A DNA stretch of 64,000 nt. Origin: Myroides odoratimimus (lineage in GTDB: Bacteria > Bacteroidota > Bacteroidia > Flavobacteriales > Flavobacteriaceae). The stretch lies in contig NZ_BCMQ01000006.1 in assembly GCF_001485415.1 (NCBI RefSeq), positions 1-64,000 of the forward strand, given 5' to 3'. This document shows positions 1-8,720 of the stretch, in pieces (position 1 is the first letter of the stretch; every line of letters begins with the position of its first letter). The notes beneath the pieces were generated by a model, which saw only the letters and a list, made by a program, of their open reading frames with translations, did no database searches and was not told the DNA's origin. Position numbers and translations under genes: made by a program.

Positions 1-300
1 AATACATATCCAAGACAACACATCAGTAGAGACACAACACCTTACGTGTCACACAATACATATCCAAGACAACACATCAGTAGAGACACAACACCTTACG
101 TGTCACACAATGCATATCCAATACAACACATCAGTAGAGATGCAATATTTTGCATGTCACACAATACATATCCAAGACAACACATCGATAGAGACACAAC
201 ACCTTACGTGTCACACAATACATCTCCAATATAACATATCAGTAGAGATGCAATATTTTGCATGTCACACAATACATCTCCAATATAACACATCAGTAAA
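1..300. repeat. 54-bp tandem repeat array, two alternating variants
   Basis: Units begin at about 1, 55, 109, 163, 217 and 271, with a period of exactly 54 bp. Two variants occur, in the order A-A-B-A-B: A carries a cacaacaccttacgtg core and B carries tgcaatattttgcatg. Both cores are small palindromes (gacac...gtgtc; tgcaatattttgca). Read on the minus strand, variant B (gtgacatgcaaaatattgca) is nearly the same as the core of the clusters near 15.5-15.9 kb and 33.2-33.6 kb. Because 54 is a multiple of three, two frames stay open by chance. The array may continue beyond the left edge. Confidence 0.95.
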
Positions 301-322
301 GACAATTAATATAAAACAAAAA

Positions 323-348
323 AAGAGAGATGATCTCTCATCTCTCTT
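323..348 (-). terminator. Intrinsic terminator of folD
   Basis: Perfect 11-bp inverted repeat (aagagagatga / tcatctctctt) with a 4-nt loop. Read on the minus strand it is followed by a run of T residues, 27 nt after the folD stop codon. Confidence 0.85.
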
Positions 349-374
349 CATATATAAATAGAATAGTCTAATTC

Positions 375-1262
375 TTATTCCCCTTTTTTAGCTCTTCTTG
401 ATCTAGCTAATAAAGTATTCTTTAATAACATCGCTATTGTCATTGGTCCTACACCACCAGGTACAGGAGTGATAAAAGCAGCTTTCTTACTAACCTCATC
501 GAAGTCTACATCTCCTGCGATAACGTATCCTCTAGGATTAGTCTCATCTGGTACACGAGTGATACCTACATCTACTACAGTTACTCCATCCTTCACCATA
601 TCTCCTTTTAAGAAGTAAGGTACTCCTAATGCTGAAATGATAATATCTGCTTCTCTAGTAATCTCAGCAATATTCTTAGTGCGACTATGCGTTAATGTCA
701 CAGTAGCATCTCCAGGGTAACCTTTACGGCTTAACAAAATACTCATAGGACGACCTACAATGTGAGAACGACCGATAACTACTACGTTTTTACCTGCTGT
801 CTCTACTTTATAACGCTCTAATAATTCCATGATTCCATAAGGAGTAGCTGGTAAGAATGTCTCCATCTCTAAAGCCATACGACCGAAGTTCGTTGGGTGG
901 AACCCATCTACGTCTTTATCCGCATCGATAGCTAATAAGATCTTTTGCTCATCAATGTGTTTTGGAAGAGGTAATTGAACGATATATCCATCTATAGCAG
1001 GATCAGCATTCAATTCTTTTACTTTAGCTAAAAGCTCTTCTTCTGTAGTTTCTTCTGGCAAAGAAACTAGTGTAGATTCAAAACCTACTTTCTCACAAGA
1101 CTTAACCTTACTTCCTACGTAAGTTAAACTTGCTCCATTAGTACCAACAATAACTGCTGCTAAATGAGGTACTTTTTCTCCACGAGCTTTCATCTGTTGA
1201 ACCTCAACAGCGATCTCATTCTTGATATCTTCCGATACCTTTTTTCCGTCTAGTAGTTGCAT
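375..1262 (-). CDS. folD: Bifunctional methylenetetrahydrofolate dehydrogenase / methenyltetrahydrofolate cyclohydrolase FolD
   Basis: Cytosolic one-carbon enzyme that interconverts 5,10-methylene-THF, 5,10-methenyl-THF and 10-formyl-THF using NADP. The 295-residue length is the family norm. Visible signatures are the catalytic-domain region with [14 protein letters not shown] (Lys in the active-site YxxxK motif, about residues 48-56), [22 protein letters not shown], the dinucleotide-binding stretch [17 protein letters not shown] and the C-terminal [11 protein letters not shown]. It lies downstream of ffh on the same strand, but a hairpin between the two suggests separate transcripts. The ATG start is unambiguous; the 54-bp repeat array lies beyond its terminator. 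Confidence 0.97.
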   Translation of the reverse strand: MQLLDGKKVSEDIKNEIAVEVQQMKARGEKVPHLAAVIVGTNGASLTYVGSKVKSCEKVGFESTLVSLPEETTEEELLAKVKELNADPAIDGYIVQLPLPKHIDEQKILLAIDADKDVDGFHPTNFGRMALEMETFLPATPYGIMELLERYKVETAGKNVVVIGRSHIVGRPMSILLSRKGYPGDATVTLTHSRTKNIAEITREADIIISALGVPYFLKGDMVKDGVTVVDVGITRVPDETNPRGYVIAGDVDFDEVSKKAAFITPVPGGVGPMTIAMLLKNTLLARSRRAKKGE

Positions 1263-1295
1263 TAAAATAAAATGTGTGTTGTGTGTATGTAAATA

Positions 1296-1334
1296 AAGAA
1301 GGTTTAAACCTCATAATGAACCTTAAACCTTCTT
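1296..1334 (-). terminator. Terminator between ffh and folD
   Basis: 12-bp inverted repeat aagaaggtttaa / ttaaaccttctt. On the minus strand a T-rich stretch follows. It lies directly after the ffh stop and before the folD start. Confidence 0.75.
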
Positions 1335-1340
1335 CTTTAA

Positions 1341-2681
1341 TTATCTTTGCATGCCTTTCATTTGCCCCATCATTCTCATCAAATTCTTTCCTTTTGCCCC
1401 TTGCATCATCTTCATCATTTTGCTCATTTGATCGAACTGCTTAAGCAATTGATTCACTTGTTGTATATCTGTACCCGATCCTTTAGCGATACGGTTCTTA
1501 CGTTTTACATCTATAATGGATGGTTTAGAACGTTCTGCAGGTGTCATTGAGTAGATAATAGCCTCGATATGTTTAAACGCATCATCTTCTATCTCTACAT
1601 CTTTCATTGCTTTTCCAACTCCAGGTATCATCCCCATCAAGTCTTTCATATTCCCCATCTTCTTCACTTGCTGAATCTGATTTAAGAAATCATCAAAACC
1701 GAACTCATTCTTCGCGATTTTCTTCTGGATTTTACGAGCCTCTTCTTCGTCGTATTGAGCCTGTGCACGCTCTACTAACGAGATAACGTCTCCCATCCCT
1801 AAGATACGGTCTGCCATACGATCTGGATAGAACACATCTATCGCTTCCATCTTCTCACCAGTACCGATAAACTTAATCGGTTTATTTACTACTGATTTAA
1901 TTGAGATTGCAGCCCCTCCACGTGTATCCCCATCTAACTTAGTAAGGATAACTCCGTCGAAGTTTAATCTATCGTTAAAAGCTTTCGCTGTATTTACGGC
2001 ATCTTGTCCTGTCATAGAGTCCACTACGAATAGCGTCTCATGTGGTGTAATTGCTTTGTGAATATTAGCGATCTCCGTCATCATCTCCTCGTCTACTGCT
2101 AGACGACCAGCTGTATCGACAATCACTACATTGAATCCATTTGCTTTCGCATGCTTAATAGCATTCTCTGCAATTAGTACAGGATTGTTATTTCCTTCTT
2201 CTGAATATACTTCTATACCTAATTGATCACCTACTACGTGTAACTGATTAATAGCTGCAGGACGATATACGTCACACGCTACCAATAAAGGTTTCTTATT
2301 TTTCTTTGTCTTTAAGAAGTTTGCTAGTTTACCAGAGAATGTTGTTTTCCCTGACCCTTGCAAACCTGACATTAAAATAACTGAAGGATTACCAGATAAG
2401 TTAATACCTGCAGCCTCACCTCCCATTAATTGAGTCAACTCGTCCTTAACGATTTTGATCATCAATTGTCCTGGTTGTAAAGTTGTAAGTACCTCTTGTC
2501 CTAAGGCTTTTTCTTTTACTATATTAGTAAAATCTTTAGCAATCTTAAAGTTAACGTCGGCATCTAATAGAGCTCTACGAACCTCTTTTAGAGTGTCTGC
2601 TACATTGACTTCTGTAATCTTGCCGTGTCCCTTAAGGATATGAAAGGCTTTATCTAATTTATCACTTAAATTATCAAACAT
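1341..2681 (-). CDS. ffh: Signal recognition particle GTPase Ffh (SRP54)
   Basis: Binds signal peptides of nascent chains together with 4.5S RNA and delivers ribosomes to FtsY at the membrane. The 446-residue protein has the N-domain (about 1-90), the GTPase G-domain with P-loop GLQGSGKT (106-113), DTAGR and TKLDGD motifs, and a methionine-rich M-domain at the C terminus (MSKMMKMMQGAKGKNLMRMMGQMKGMQR region) that binds signal peptides and RNA. It has its own well-formed promoter (2711-2741) and is followed by a terminator before folD. Nothing unusual in length or motifs. Confidence 0.98.
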   Translation of the reverse strand: MFDNLSDKLDKAFHILKGHGKITEVNVADTLKEVRRALLDADVNFKIAKDFTNIVKEKALGQEVLTTLQPGQLMIKIVKDELTQLMGGEAAGINLSGNPSVILMSGLQGSGKTTFSGKLANFLKTKKNKKPLLVACDVYRPAAINQLHVVGDQLGIEVYSEEGNNNPVLIAENAIKHAKANGFNVVIVDTAGRLAVDEEMMTEIANIHKAITPHETLFVVDSMTGQDAVNTAKAFNDRLNFDGVILTKLDGDTRGGAAISIKSVVNKPIKFIGTGEKMEAIDVFYPDRMADRILGMGDVISLVERAQAQYDEEEARKIQKKIAKNEFGFDDFLNQIQQVKKMGNMKDLMGMIPGVGKAMKDVEIEDDAFKHIEAIIYSMTPAERSKPSIIDVKRKNRIAKGSGTDIQQVNQLLKQFDQMSKMMKMMQGAKGKNLMRMMGQMKGMQR

Positions 2682-2710
2682 ATCGGTATTATTTTAATAC
2701 TTTGAGTCGC

Positions 2711-2741
2711 CAAAGATACTATTTAACTCGTTAAGTCACAA
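2711..2741 (-). promoter_or_regulatory. Bacteroidota-type promoter of ffh
   Basis: On the minus strand: TTG, 20-bp spacer, TATCTTTG. This fits the TTG / TAnnTTTG consensus of the Bacteroidota housekeeping sigma factor. The -7 box ends 30 nt upstream of the ffh ATG. Confidence 0.75.
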
Positions 2742-2895
2742 AAAGCAAAAGCAACAAAACATACTTTTTTAAAAATTATTTGTTATTTCGGTTATTTATC
2801 ACCAATTACCTTCCCTCTACCGAACCTTTTCAAAGGAGAAAAACTTATTTATAAACCGAATATCATTACCTTAGTTTTTATAATAAATCCAAAAC

Positions 2896-3987
2896 ATGAA
2901 AAAACTACTTATACTAACCTCAGCCTTCATATTATCATGTAGTCAAACAATATACAGTCAAGACTTACACGTTAAAATAGATAGTATACGCAACCTATAC
3001 AACGTTCCTGAAGTCGCCTATGCCATTGTAACAAAAGATCAAACTATTCAAAAAGGAATCTCAGGACATCACAAATTCGGCGAAAAGAACACACCTTCTA
3101 ATGCTGATCTAAAAAACTACTTTCACTTAGGTTCTAACTCTAAAGCCATTACAGGGTTTATAGCAGCCAAACTAGTAGAACAAGGCAAAATCAAGTGGAA
3201 TACTACCTATTTTGATCTATTCCCTGAAGCAAAAGAATCTGCTAATTCTGCATACTACACTGCTACACTGAAGGACTTCTTCTCTCACAGAGCTAAAGTA
3301 CATGCCTTCACTAGTGGTACGGAACGCATTGGTCTTCCAAAGCTCGAAGGGACAAAACAACAACAGAGACAAGCTTTCGCTCAACATGTATTAACGATGG
3401 CTCCACTAGAAACTCCAGATGGATATACCTATTCTAATGCAGGGTATAGTATAGCAGCTTCTATGTTAGAGAAAGTAACTAACAAATCTTGGGAAGAACT
3501 AGCAAAAGAAATTCTAACCAATGAACTAGATATAGACTTCGTCATCGGCTGGCCAAATCGCAATCTAGAAAACCAACCTTGGGGACATGCCCTACAGTAT
3601 GATGTACTAGAATCTGTACCTCCTACTTATAACTATGCATTAACCCTTATAGAGCCTGCTGGTGACTTAAGTATGAATATAGAGAATTATATCAAATACA
3701 TCCAACTCAATCTACAAGGTCTTGCAGGTCAAAACAACGCCCTTAAAGCAAGTACTTATGACTTCTTATTTAATAGTCAAAGCAAATATGCTATAGGCTG
3801 GGGGAATCTTATCAATGAAACTACTAAGCTATATGACCACGCCGGTTCTGATGGTACATTCTTTACCTATACACAGATAGACGGAATCACGAATACCGCC
3901 TATATCATCATGGCAAACAGTGGTACTGCCAATGCACAACAAGCTGTAATGAAAATAGTACAAGTGATGAAAGAGGCTGATAAGTAA
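2896..3987 (+). CDS. Exported serine hydrolase, class C beta-lactamase / DD-peptidase-like fold
   Basis: 363 residues. An N-terminal signal (residues about 1-20, hydrophobic LLILTSAFILS) ends in ILSC, so it could be a lipoprotein or could be cleaved later at YSQ. The penicillin-binding fold motifs are visible: SxxK as SNSK in LGSNSKAITG (about residues 82-85), the YxN motif as YSN in GYTYSNAGY, and HAG in DHAGSDG near the C terminus in place of the KTG box. Family members are beta-lactamases, D-aminopeptidases, esterases and peptidoglycan-modifying enzymes, so substrate cannot be assigned. Monocistronic by appearance: it stands between the divergent ffh and the RluA-type gene, which has its own -7 element. 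Confidence 0.85.
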   Translation: MKKLLILTSAFILSCSQTIYSQDLHVKIDSIRNLYNVPEVAYAIVTKDQTIQKGISGHHKFGEKNTPSNADLKNYFHLGSNSKAITGFIAAKLVEQGKIKWNTTYFDLFPEAKESANSAYYTATLKDFFSHRAKVHAFTSGTERIGLPKLEGTKQQQRQAFAQHVLTMAPLETPDGYTYSNAGYSIAASMLEKVTNKSWEELAKEILTNELDIDFVIGWPNRNLENQPWGHALQYDVLESVPPTYNYALTLIEPAGDLSMNIENYIKYIQLNLQGLAGQNNALKASTYDFLFNSQSKYAIGWGNLINETTKLYDHAGSDGTFFTYTQIDGITNTAYIIMANSGTANAQQAVMKIVQVMKEADK

Positions 3988-4049
3988 GTATAATAAAACA
4001 ATAGCGTTTAATTTTAAAACAATGCTCTTTCCCATCTCCCTTTTATCCT

Positions 4050-4057
4050 TAATTTTG
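4050..4057 (+). promoter_or_regulatory. Probable -7 element for the pseudouridine synthase gene
   Basis: TAATTTTG matches TAnnTTTG and lies 21 nt upstream of the ATG. No clear TTG was found at the expected distance upstream, so confidence is moderate. Confidence 0.5.
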
Positions 4058-4078
4058 CAGTCTAAAAATTAGAATTAC

Positions 4079-5770
4079 ATGTCTCAGCCTAAAGCTATCT
4101 TCAGAAAGTTTACCAGTGATGTGCAGTCTATAGCACTGCCGACTAAGTTTACTTTCCCTTTTTATTACGAACCTCATCCCCTAACCATACTAGCAGCAGA
4201 AGAGTTACAACGTGAACTAAGCACACATCCGCTTATAGCACCGCTATTTGACACAGAGGATGAGAACTGTCTACCTACAGGTAAGATGTTTGGTGTACTA
4301 GTAGTAAAAAATGAAAAAGGAGAACTAGGCTACTTAGCAGGCTTCTCTGGTAAGCTAGGCAGTCATACAGACCTAGAGGGATACGTACCACTAATCTTTG
4401 ACCTATGGAATGAGAACGGCTTTTTTGCAAGAGAAGATGTAGAGGTAAAAGCAATTAATGCTATCAATGCCAAAATAGAAAAACTAGAAGCAGATACTGT
4501 ATATAGCAATGCCAAAGCTTTATTGAAACAACAGATAGCTGAAGAAAAAACAGCCATCGAAGAAAAGAAAGTACAGCATAAAAAACAAAAAAACGAGCGA
4601 AAAGCCATCCGAAAAGAACAAGAAGTCATACTTTCTCCTGAAGAATTTCAGCTTTTAAATGATGACCTAGTCAAACAGAGTTTAAGAGATAAATATGAGT
4701 TGCGCGTACTGACAGAATATTGGCAAGAGCAAATCACGACAACTAGAGATATCACGACAAGTATAGAAGAGGAGCTAAATAACCTAAAAGAAGAACGCAA
4801 ACAAAAGTCTAATGGACTACAGCAAAAACTATTCGCTTCTTACAAATTCTTAAATTATAAAGGAGAAGAACAAAGCTTATTAGAGATCTTCGAGAAGACA
4901 GTATTACAACAGCCACCTGCTGCTGCTGGAGACTGTGCGGCTCCTAAACTGATGCAATACGCCTATGAGCATAATTATACGCCTATTGCTTTAGGAGAAT
5001 TCTGGTGGGGAGAGTCTCCGAAGTCAGAGATTCGCAAGCATCAGCACTTCTACCCTTCTTGTCGCAGTAAGTGTGAGCCTATTTTAGGACATATGCTAGA
5101 AGGCTTAGAAGTAGATGATAATCCACTATTGATCAACCCTGCTCTTAACAGACCTATTGAGGTAGTCTATGAGGATGAGTACTTTGCTATTGTAAATAAG
5201 CCTGAAGACTTCTTATCTGTACCTGGTATTTATATACTAGACTCTGTATATGAACGTATGAAACTTCGCTACCCTAATGCTACAGGGCCTCTTATCGTAC
5301 ACCGATTAGACATGCCTACATCAGGTATCTTAATCATTGCTAAGGATAAAGACTCGCATAAAGCACTACAGAGCCAGTTTATAAAGAAGAGCTTAGAGAA
5401 GAGATATGTCGCTATACTAGATGGTATCATAGCAGAAGACGAAGGGATTATAGAACTACCGTTGAGAATAGACTTTGACGATAGACCTAGACAGATGGTA
5501 TGCTATGAATATGGCAAGTATGCCAAGACTAGATACGAAGTGATAGAACGAAAAGATGGTAAGACGAAAGTGTACTTCTATCCTATCACAGGGCGTACTC
5601 ATCAGCTGCGTATGCATGCCTCACACCCAAAAGGACTAAACACACCTATAGTAGGTGATGACCTATATGGTACCAAAGCAGACAGACTATATCTACATGC
5701 AGAGCGTATCACTTTTAGACATCCAAAGACATACGAATTAATGACATTTACCATAAAAGAGAGCTTCTAA
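4079..5770 (+). CDS. RluA-family RNA pseudouridine synthase with long N-terminal extension
   Basis: 563 residues, about twice the size of a minimal RluA enzyme. The C-terminal ~200 residues (about 365-560) form the catalytic domain: VYEDEYFAIVNKPEDFLSVPG, the catalytic-aspartate motif HRLDMPTSGILII and the GRTHQLRMH motif. Residues 1-360 are an extension with a charged, predicted coiled-coil segment (about 120-260) and a Cys-containing block (GDCAAPKLMQYA; FYPSCRSKCEPILGHML). Proteins of this long architecture occur in Bacteroidota and some Gammaproteobacteria; the RNA target is not evident. It probably starts a two-gene group with the DUF445 gene, although a hairpin spans its stop codon. Confidence 0.9.
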   Translation: MSQPKAIFRKFTSDVQSIALPTKFTFPFYYEPHPLTILAAEELQRELSTHPLIAPLFDTEDENCLPTGKMFGVLVVKNEKGELGYLAGFSGKLGSHTDLEGYVPLIFDLWNENGFFAREDVEVKAINAINAKIEKLEADTVYSNAKALLKQQIAEEKTAIEEKKVQHKKQKNERKAIRKEQEVILSPEEFQLLNDDLVKQSLRDKYELRVLTEYWQEQITTTRDITTSIEEELNNLKEERKQKSNGLQQKLFASYKFLNYKGEEQSLLEIFEKTVLQQPPAAAGDCAAPKLMQYAYEHNYTPIALGEFWWGESPKSEIRKHQHFYPSCRSKCEPILGHMLEGLEVDDNPLLINPALNRPIEVVYEDEYFAIVNKPEDFLSVPGIYILDSVYERMKLRYPNATGPLIVHRLDMPTSGILIIAKDKDSHKALQSQFIKKSLEKRYVAILDGIIAEDEGIIELPLRIDFDDRPRQMVCYEYGKYAKTRYEVIERKDGKTKVYFYPITGRTHQLRMHASHPKGLNTPIVGDDLYGTKADRLYLHAERITFRHPKTYELMTFTIKESF

Positions 5771-5782
5771 GCTCTCTTTTTT
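5755..5782 (+). terminator. Terminator spanning the stop codon of the pseudouridine synthase gene
   Basis: aaaagagagc / gctctctttt inverted repeat with a 6-nt loop containing part of the stop codon, followed by a T-run. It lies 28 nt before the next ATG, so it may attenuate rather than stop transcription of the DUF445 gene. Confidence 0.75.
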
Positions 5783-5809
5783 CATTACATTAGCTATAAA
5801 TACAGCACT

Positions 5810-7042
5810 ATGAATGAAAAGAAAAAACAGTTACAAAAGCATAAACGCATAGCTACTGGTCTATTTATACTTATGGCTATCCTCTATATCTCTATGGTAT
5901 ATGCCATCAGACATTCACCTGCTTCGTGGATGGGATATGTCAAGGCATTCTCAGAAGCTGCGATGGTCGGGGCACTAGCAGACTGGTTTGCAGTGACAGC
6001 TCTTTTTAGACATCCGATGGGCATGCCCATTCCGCATACTAATCTTATTGTCAATAGCAAAAACAAGATTGGAGATAACCTAGGAGACTTTGTCACAGAT
6101 AACTTCTTGACGTCAGAGAATATCAGACCTTATGTGGAGAAAGTTGATTTAGCGAATATGATTTCTACTTGGCTAAACAAGCCTAATAATCAAATCATTT
6201 TAGAGCATGAGATTACTTCACTTGCCAAACGAATACTCGCTGAACTAGAGGACGAAACAATCATTGCACTGATGACTTCAAAAGCGAAAGAAGGTATTGC
6301 GGCTATTAATATCCAAAGCTTTGTATCACAAGGAGTCACCTATGCTATCGAAAAGAATGAACACAACAGATTATTAGACATTATCTTGCCTAAGGCACAA
6401 CTCTATGTAGAAGAACACCGCCAAGAAATATATGACAATGTCGTAGAGAAAAAACCTATCTTAGGGCTTATCGGAGGTAAAGCGGTGACGAATCAACTTA
6501 TCAGTGGTATCAATACCTTCTTAAGTGATATAGAAAAAGACCCTCATCACAAAATAAGAAAAGAGATTACCCTAAGGTTAGAAATGCTCGCTGTAGATAT
6601 AGAAGCTTCTCCTATGTGGAAAGCTAAGTTCGATGAAATCATAGGTCAATTCATTACTGATGATACTATTCATACGTATATGCAAGACCTATGGCGCTCT
6701 ACGAAGGAAAATCTACTCGTACAACTAGAGGACAATAACTCAGTACTGCGCAAGTATATCTCTAATAGCCTGTCTAAAATAGCACTAGACTTAGAGAATA
6801 ACGAGGAGAATAAAATAAAGATCAATAAGTGGATACAACACACCATCTATAAAGTAGCTCTTAAAAACACAAAAGAAGTAGGGCAACTAATCAGAAATAC
6901 TGTAGATAGCTGGGATGGTCGCGAACTGAGTGATAAACTAGAACTAGAAGTAGGTAAAGACTTACAGTATATCCGCATCAACGGTACTCTAGTGGGAGGA
7001 CTAGTAGGGTTACTTATTTATATTATTACTTCCTTGTTATAG
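5810..7042 (+). CDS. DUF445 membrane protein (YjiN-like)
   Basis: 410 residues. One membrane segment near the N terminus (about 17-35) is followed by the conserved block EAAMVGALADWFAVTALFRHPMG and HTNLIVNSKNKIGDNLG, then a long helical soluble region, and a final membrane segment at the C terminus (GTLVGGLVGLLIYIITSLL). This is the layout of the DUF445 family, whose function is unknown. It sits 39 bp behind the pseudouridine synthase on the same strand. Confidence 0.9.
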   Translation: MNEKKKQLQKHKRIATGLFILMAILYISMVYAIRHSPASWMGYVKAFSEAAMVGALADWFAVTALFRHPMGMPIPHTNLIVNSKNKIGDNLGDFVTDNFLTSENIRPYVEKVDLANMISTWLNKPNNQIILEHEITSLAKRILAELEDETIIALMTSKAKEGIAAINIQSFVSQGVTYAIEKNEHNRLLDIILPKAQLYVEEHRQEIYDNVVEKKPILGLIGGKAVTNQLISGINTFLSDIEKDPHHKIRKEITLRLEMLAVDIEASPMWKAKFDEIIGQFITDDTIHTYMQDLWRSTKENLLVQLEDNNSVLRKYISNSLSKIALDLENNEENKIKINKWIQHTIYKVALKNTKEVGQLIRNTVDSWDGRELSDKLELEVGKDLQYIRINGTLVGGLVGLLIYIITSLL

Positions 7043-7139
7043 TTATATTACACTTGTAATATAACTAGGCTAATTTATTGTAATCTATATACCTATTTTA
7101 CACTACTCTGCTTCCTATCTCCTCTTAAAATGAGTTGAG

Positions 7140-7183
7140 GTGAGTCCGTAGTGAGTCCGTTATGAGTCCGTAGTGTGTCCGTT
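7140..7183. repeat. 11-bp tandem repeat, four copies
   Basis: Units gtgagtccgta, gtgagtccgtt, atgagtccgta and gtgtgtccgtt follow one another without gaps. All share the core gtccgt. The unit is unrelated to the palindromic repeat clusters elsewhere in the window. Confidence 0.9.
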
Positions 7184-7294
7184 AAATCAAATAAAAAAAC
7201 GGAGGCAATACTTACTTAAACCATAAACAATATCGAAATATCTGCTATTAGACTAAACTTAGTTTACTATAAAGCTAATACTACAGAACAAAAA

Positions 7295-7320
7295 AAGCTG
7301 TAACATCTCTGTTACAGCTT
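7295..7320 (-). terminator. Terminator after the secreted hypothetical gene
   Basis: Perfect 10-bp stem aagctgtaac / gttacagctt with a 6-nt loop; on the minus strand it is followed by seven or more T residues. Confidence 0.9.
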
Positions 7321-7343
7321 CATTATATTAGATGGTTTAGGAT

Positions 7344-8102
7344 CTAATTATCAGATTGTCCTTTTAGGCTTACTTCATTTCCTTCACTATCTATTGTAAT
7401 GATAGTTACTTCATGTGCTACTTCTGACTCAGGATTATCCATTAAGATCGTGATCATGTCATTCGCTTTTTTATCTTTAAAATACAGTACTCTATTGCCC
7501 ATCGTTCCTTGTATATCTTCAGTTCCTTCTAGAATCAGGTCAGGGACATCAGATACTAGCTTACCGTCGTTCCATATTGTTAAGCGCATTACTTTCTCAT
7601 CTTTTCTATCTATACGCCAGATATCCTGTCCCGTTTTAATAATAGCATATGGTTCTAAGAACTTATTCACACTTCTGTGCAATCTCTTCTTATCTGCCTG
7701 AATCATTTCTTCTCTTATCTTCTTCTCTAGTTCAGTCTGATCGATAATGCGATAAATATCCCCGCTCTCTGTCAACCACATTCTCCCCAAGTCAAACATA
7801 ATACCGCGCCATCCCATATGACTGTATTCTTCTATTACAGAGTTCGCTATCTTAGCTGAAAACTCGGGTACAAAAAACTCTTCAAAACGACTCACAAATT
7901 CGAACTCGGAAGTCACTGGTGGCAAAGGGTATTCTCGCTTCAGAGGATAAACTATTCTCTTGGCAATACCTTCTCTATCTTCATTCTCAAACAAAGTGAT
8001 TAAGGATTTTATTCGTTCTACCGAAGCATCAGACAGATTACTCTCCTGACTATACCCACTTAATCCCATCACTAGGAATAAAACTGCTAATATTCTTTTC
8101 AT
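7344..8102 (-). CDS. Secreted hypothetical protein
   Basis: 252 residues beginning with a clear signal peptide (MKRILAVLFLVMGLSGYSQ, probable cleavage after YSQ). The rest is a soluble, mixed alpha/beta protein with no motif I recognise; a GWRGIMFDLGRMWLT stretch around residues 97-111 looks like a conserved core. The start codon overlaps the stop of the upstream gene in an ATGA arrangement, so the two are translationally coupled. Function unknown. Confidence 0.75.
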   Translation of the reverse strand: MKRILAVLFLVMGLSGYSQESNLSDASVERIKSLITLFENEDREGIAKRIVYPLKREYPLPPVTSEFEFVSRFEEFFVPEFSAKIANSVIEEYSHMGWRGIMFDLGRMWLTESGDIYRIIDQTELEKKIREEMIQADKKRLHRSVNKFLEPYAIIKTGQDIWRIDRKDEKVMRLTIWNDGKLVSDVPDLILEGTEDIQGTMGNRVLYFKDKKANDMITILMDNPESEVAHEVTIITIDSEGNEVSLKGQSDN

Positions 8103-8599
8103 ATTTTTATTTTCTTTTTTAATCTTTCTAATCTATCGCGCATGTGCTCCGACAGTAGTTTCTGTACTTCTAGATCTGACTCCGTTTCTTTTAAATAATC
8201 GAAGTGCACTAATAATTCTTCTATTCTCTCTTGACTCAATTCTATATTAGCTGTACTCAAAAAAGTATCAAAAGAAATATGAGCTGCACATAGATAATCA
8301 AATAAATACTCTTTCCCTCCTCTTTCTAATAAAGTCTGTGCTAATAAATGAAACTTATTATACACTGAAAAATTAAGTTTAGACACTGTCCCAATATGGA
8401 TAAATAACTCTCTTAATAGAGGCAAATCTACAGTATCTAATTGCTGACAAACTAACTCTGCTATCTGAATTCTAAAAAGGTAATTATCATCTTTAAACTT
8501 AGCTCCATACTTTCCGTTCCAATCTAGGGCTAACCACTCACTATCAGACGAAGAATAATTATCTATAAAACTTTGAAAATCAACACTACTCACTTCCAT
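8099..8599 (-). CDS. Hypothetical cytosolic protein, upstream partner of the secreted protein
   Basis: 166 residues, acidic and leucine-rich, probably all-helical, no signal peptide or membrane segment. I do not recognise a family. Its stop overlaps the start of the secreted protein gene by 4 nt (ATGA), which implies an operon. A helical repeat fold is possible (ELFIHIG..., LLAQTLLERGGKEYLFDYL) but not established. Confidence 0.7.
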   Translation of the reverse strand: MEVSSVDFQSFIDNYSSSDSEWLALDWNGKYGAKFKDDNYLFRIQIAELVCQQLDTVDLPLLRELFIHIGTVSKLNFSVYNKFHLLAQTLLERGGKEYLFDYLCAAHISFDTFLSTANIELSQERIEELLVHFDYLKETESDLEVQKLLSEHMRDRLERLKKKIKI

Positions 8600-8655
8600 A
8601 TCTCCTTACTTTTTTTATTCTAATACGAATGATAAAAATACAACTAAAAATAAAA

Positions 8656-8701
8656 AAGCGAACAATTACTTTTCTACTATTTAAAAAGTAATTGTTCGCT
8701 T
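8656..8701 (-). terminator. Bidirectional terminator-like hairpin after the ankyrin gene
   Basis: Near-perfect 17-bp stem aagcgaacaattacttt / aaagtaattgttcgctt with about 11 nt of loop. On the minus strand it follows the ankyrin gene stop at 8721 and is followed by T residues. Confidence 0.85.
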
Positions 8702-8720
8702 ATATTTAGATCCTTATTCT

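Larger units (their letters stand above)
7043..7343. other. Intergenic region with 11-bp tandem repeat
   Basis: About 300 bp between convergent genes. It holds the four-copy 11-bp repeat listed separately and the minus-strand terminator near its right end. I see no ORF or RNA gene in the rest. Confidence 0.7.

Noticed and set aside
46..361. Two overlapping plus-strand ORFs in the left-edge repeat
   Set aside because: They are open only because the 54-bp unit is a multiple of three and has no stop in two frames; there is no signal, promoter or plausible protein composition.
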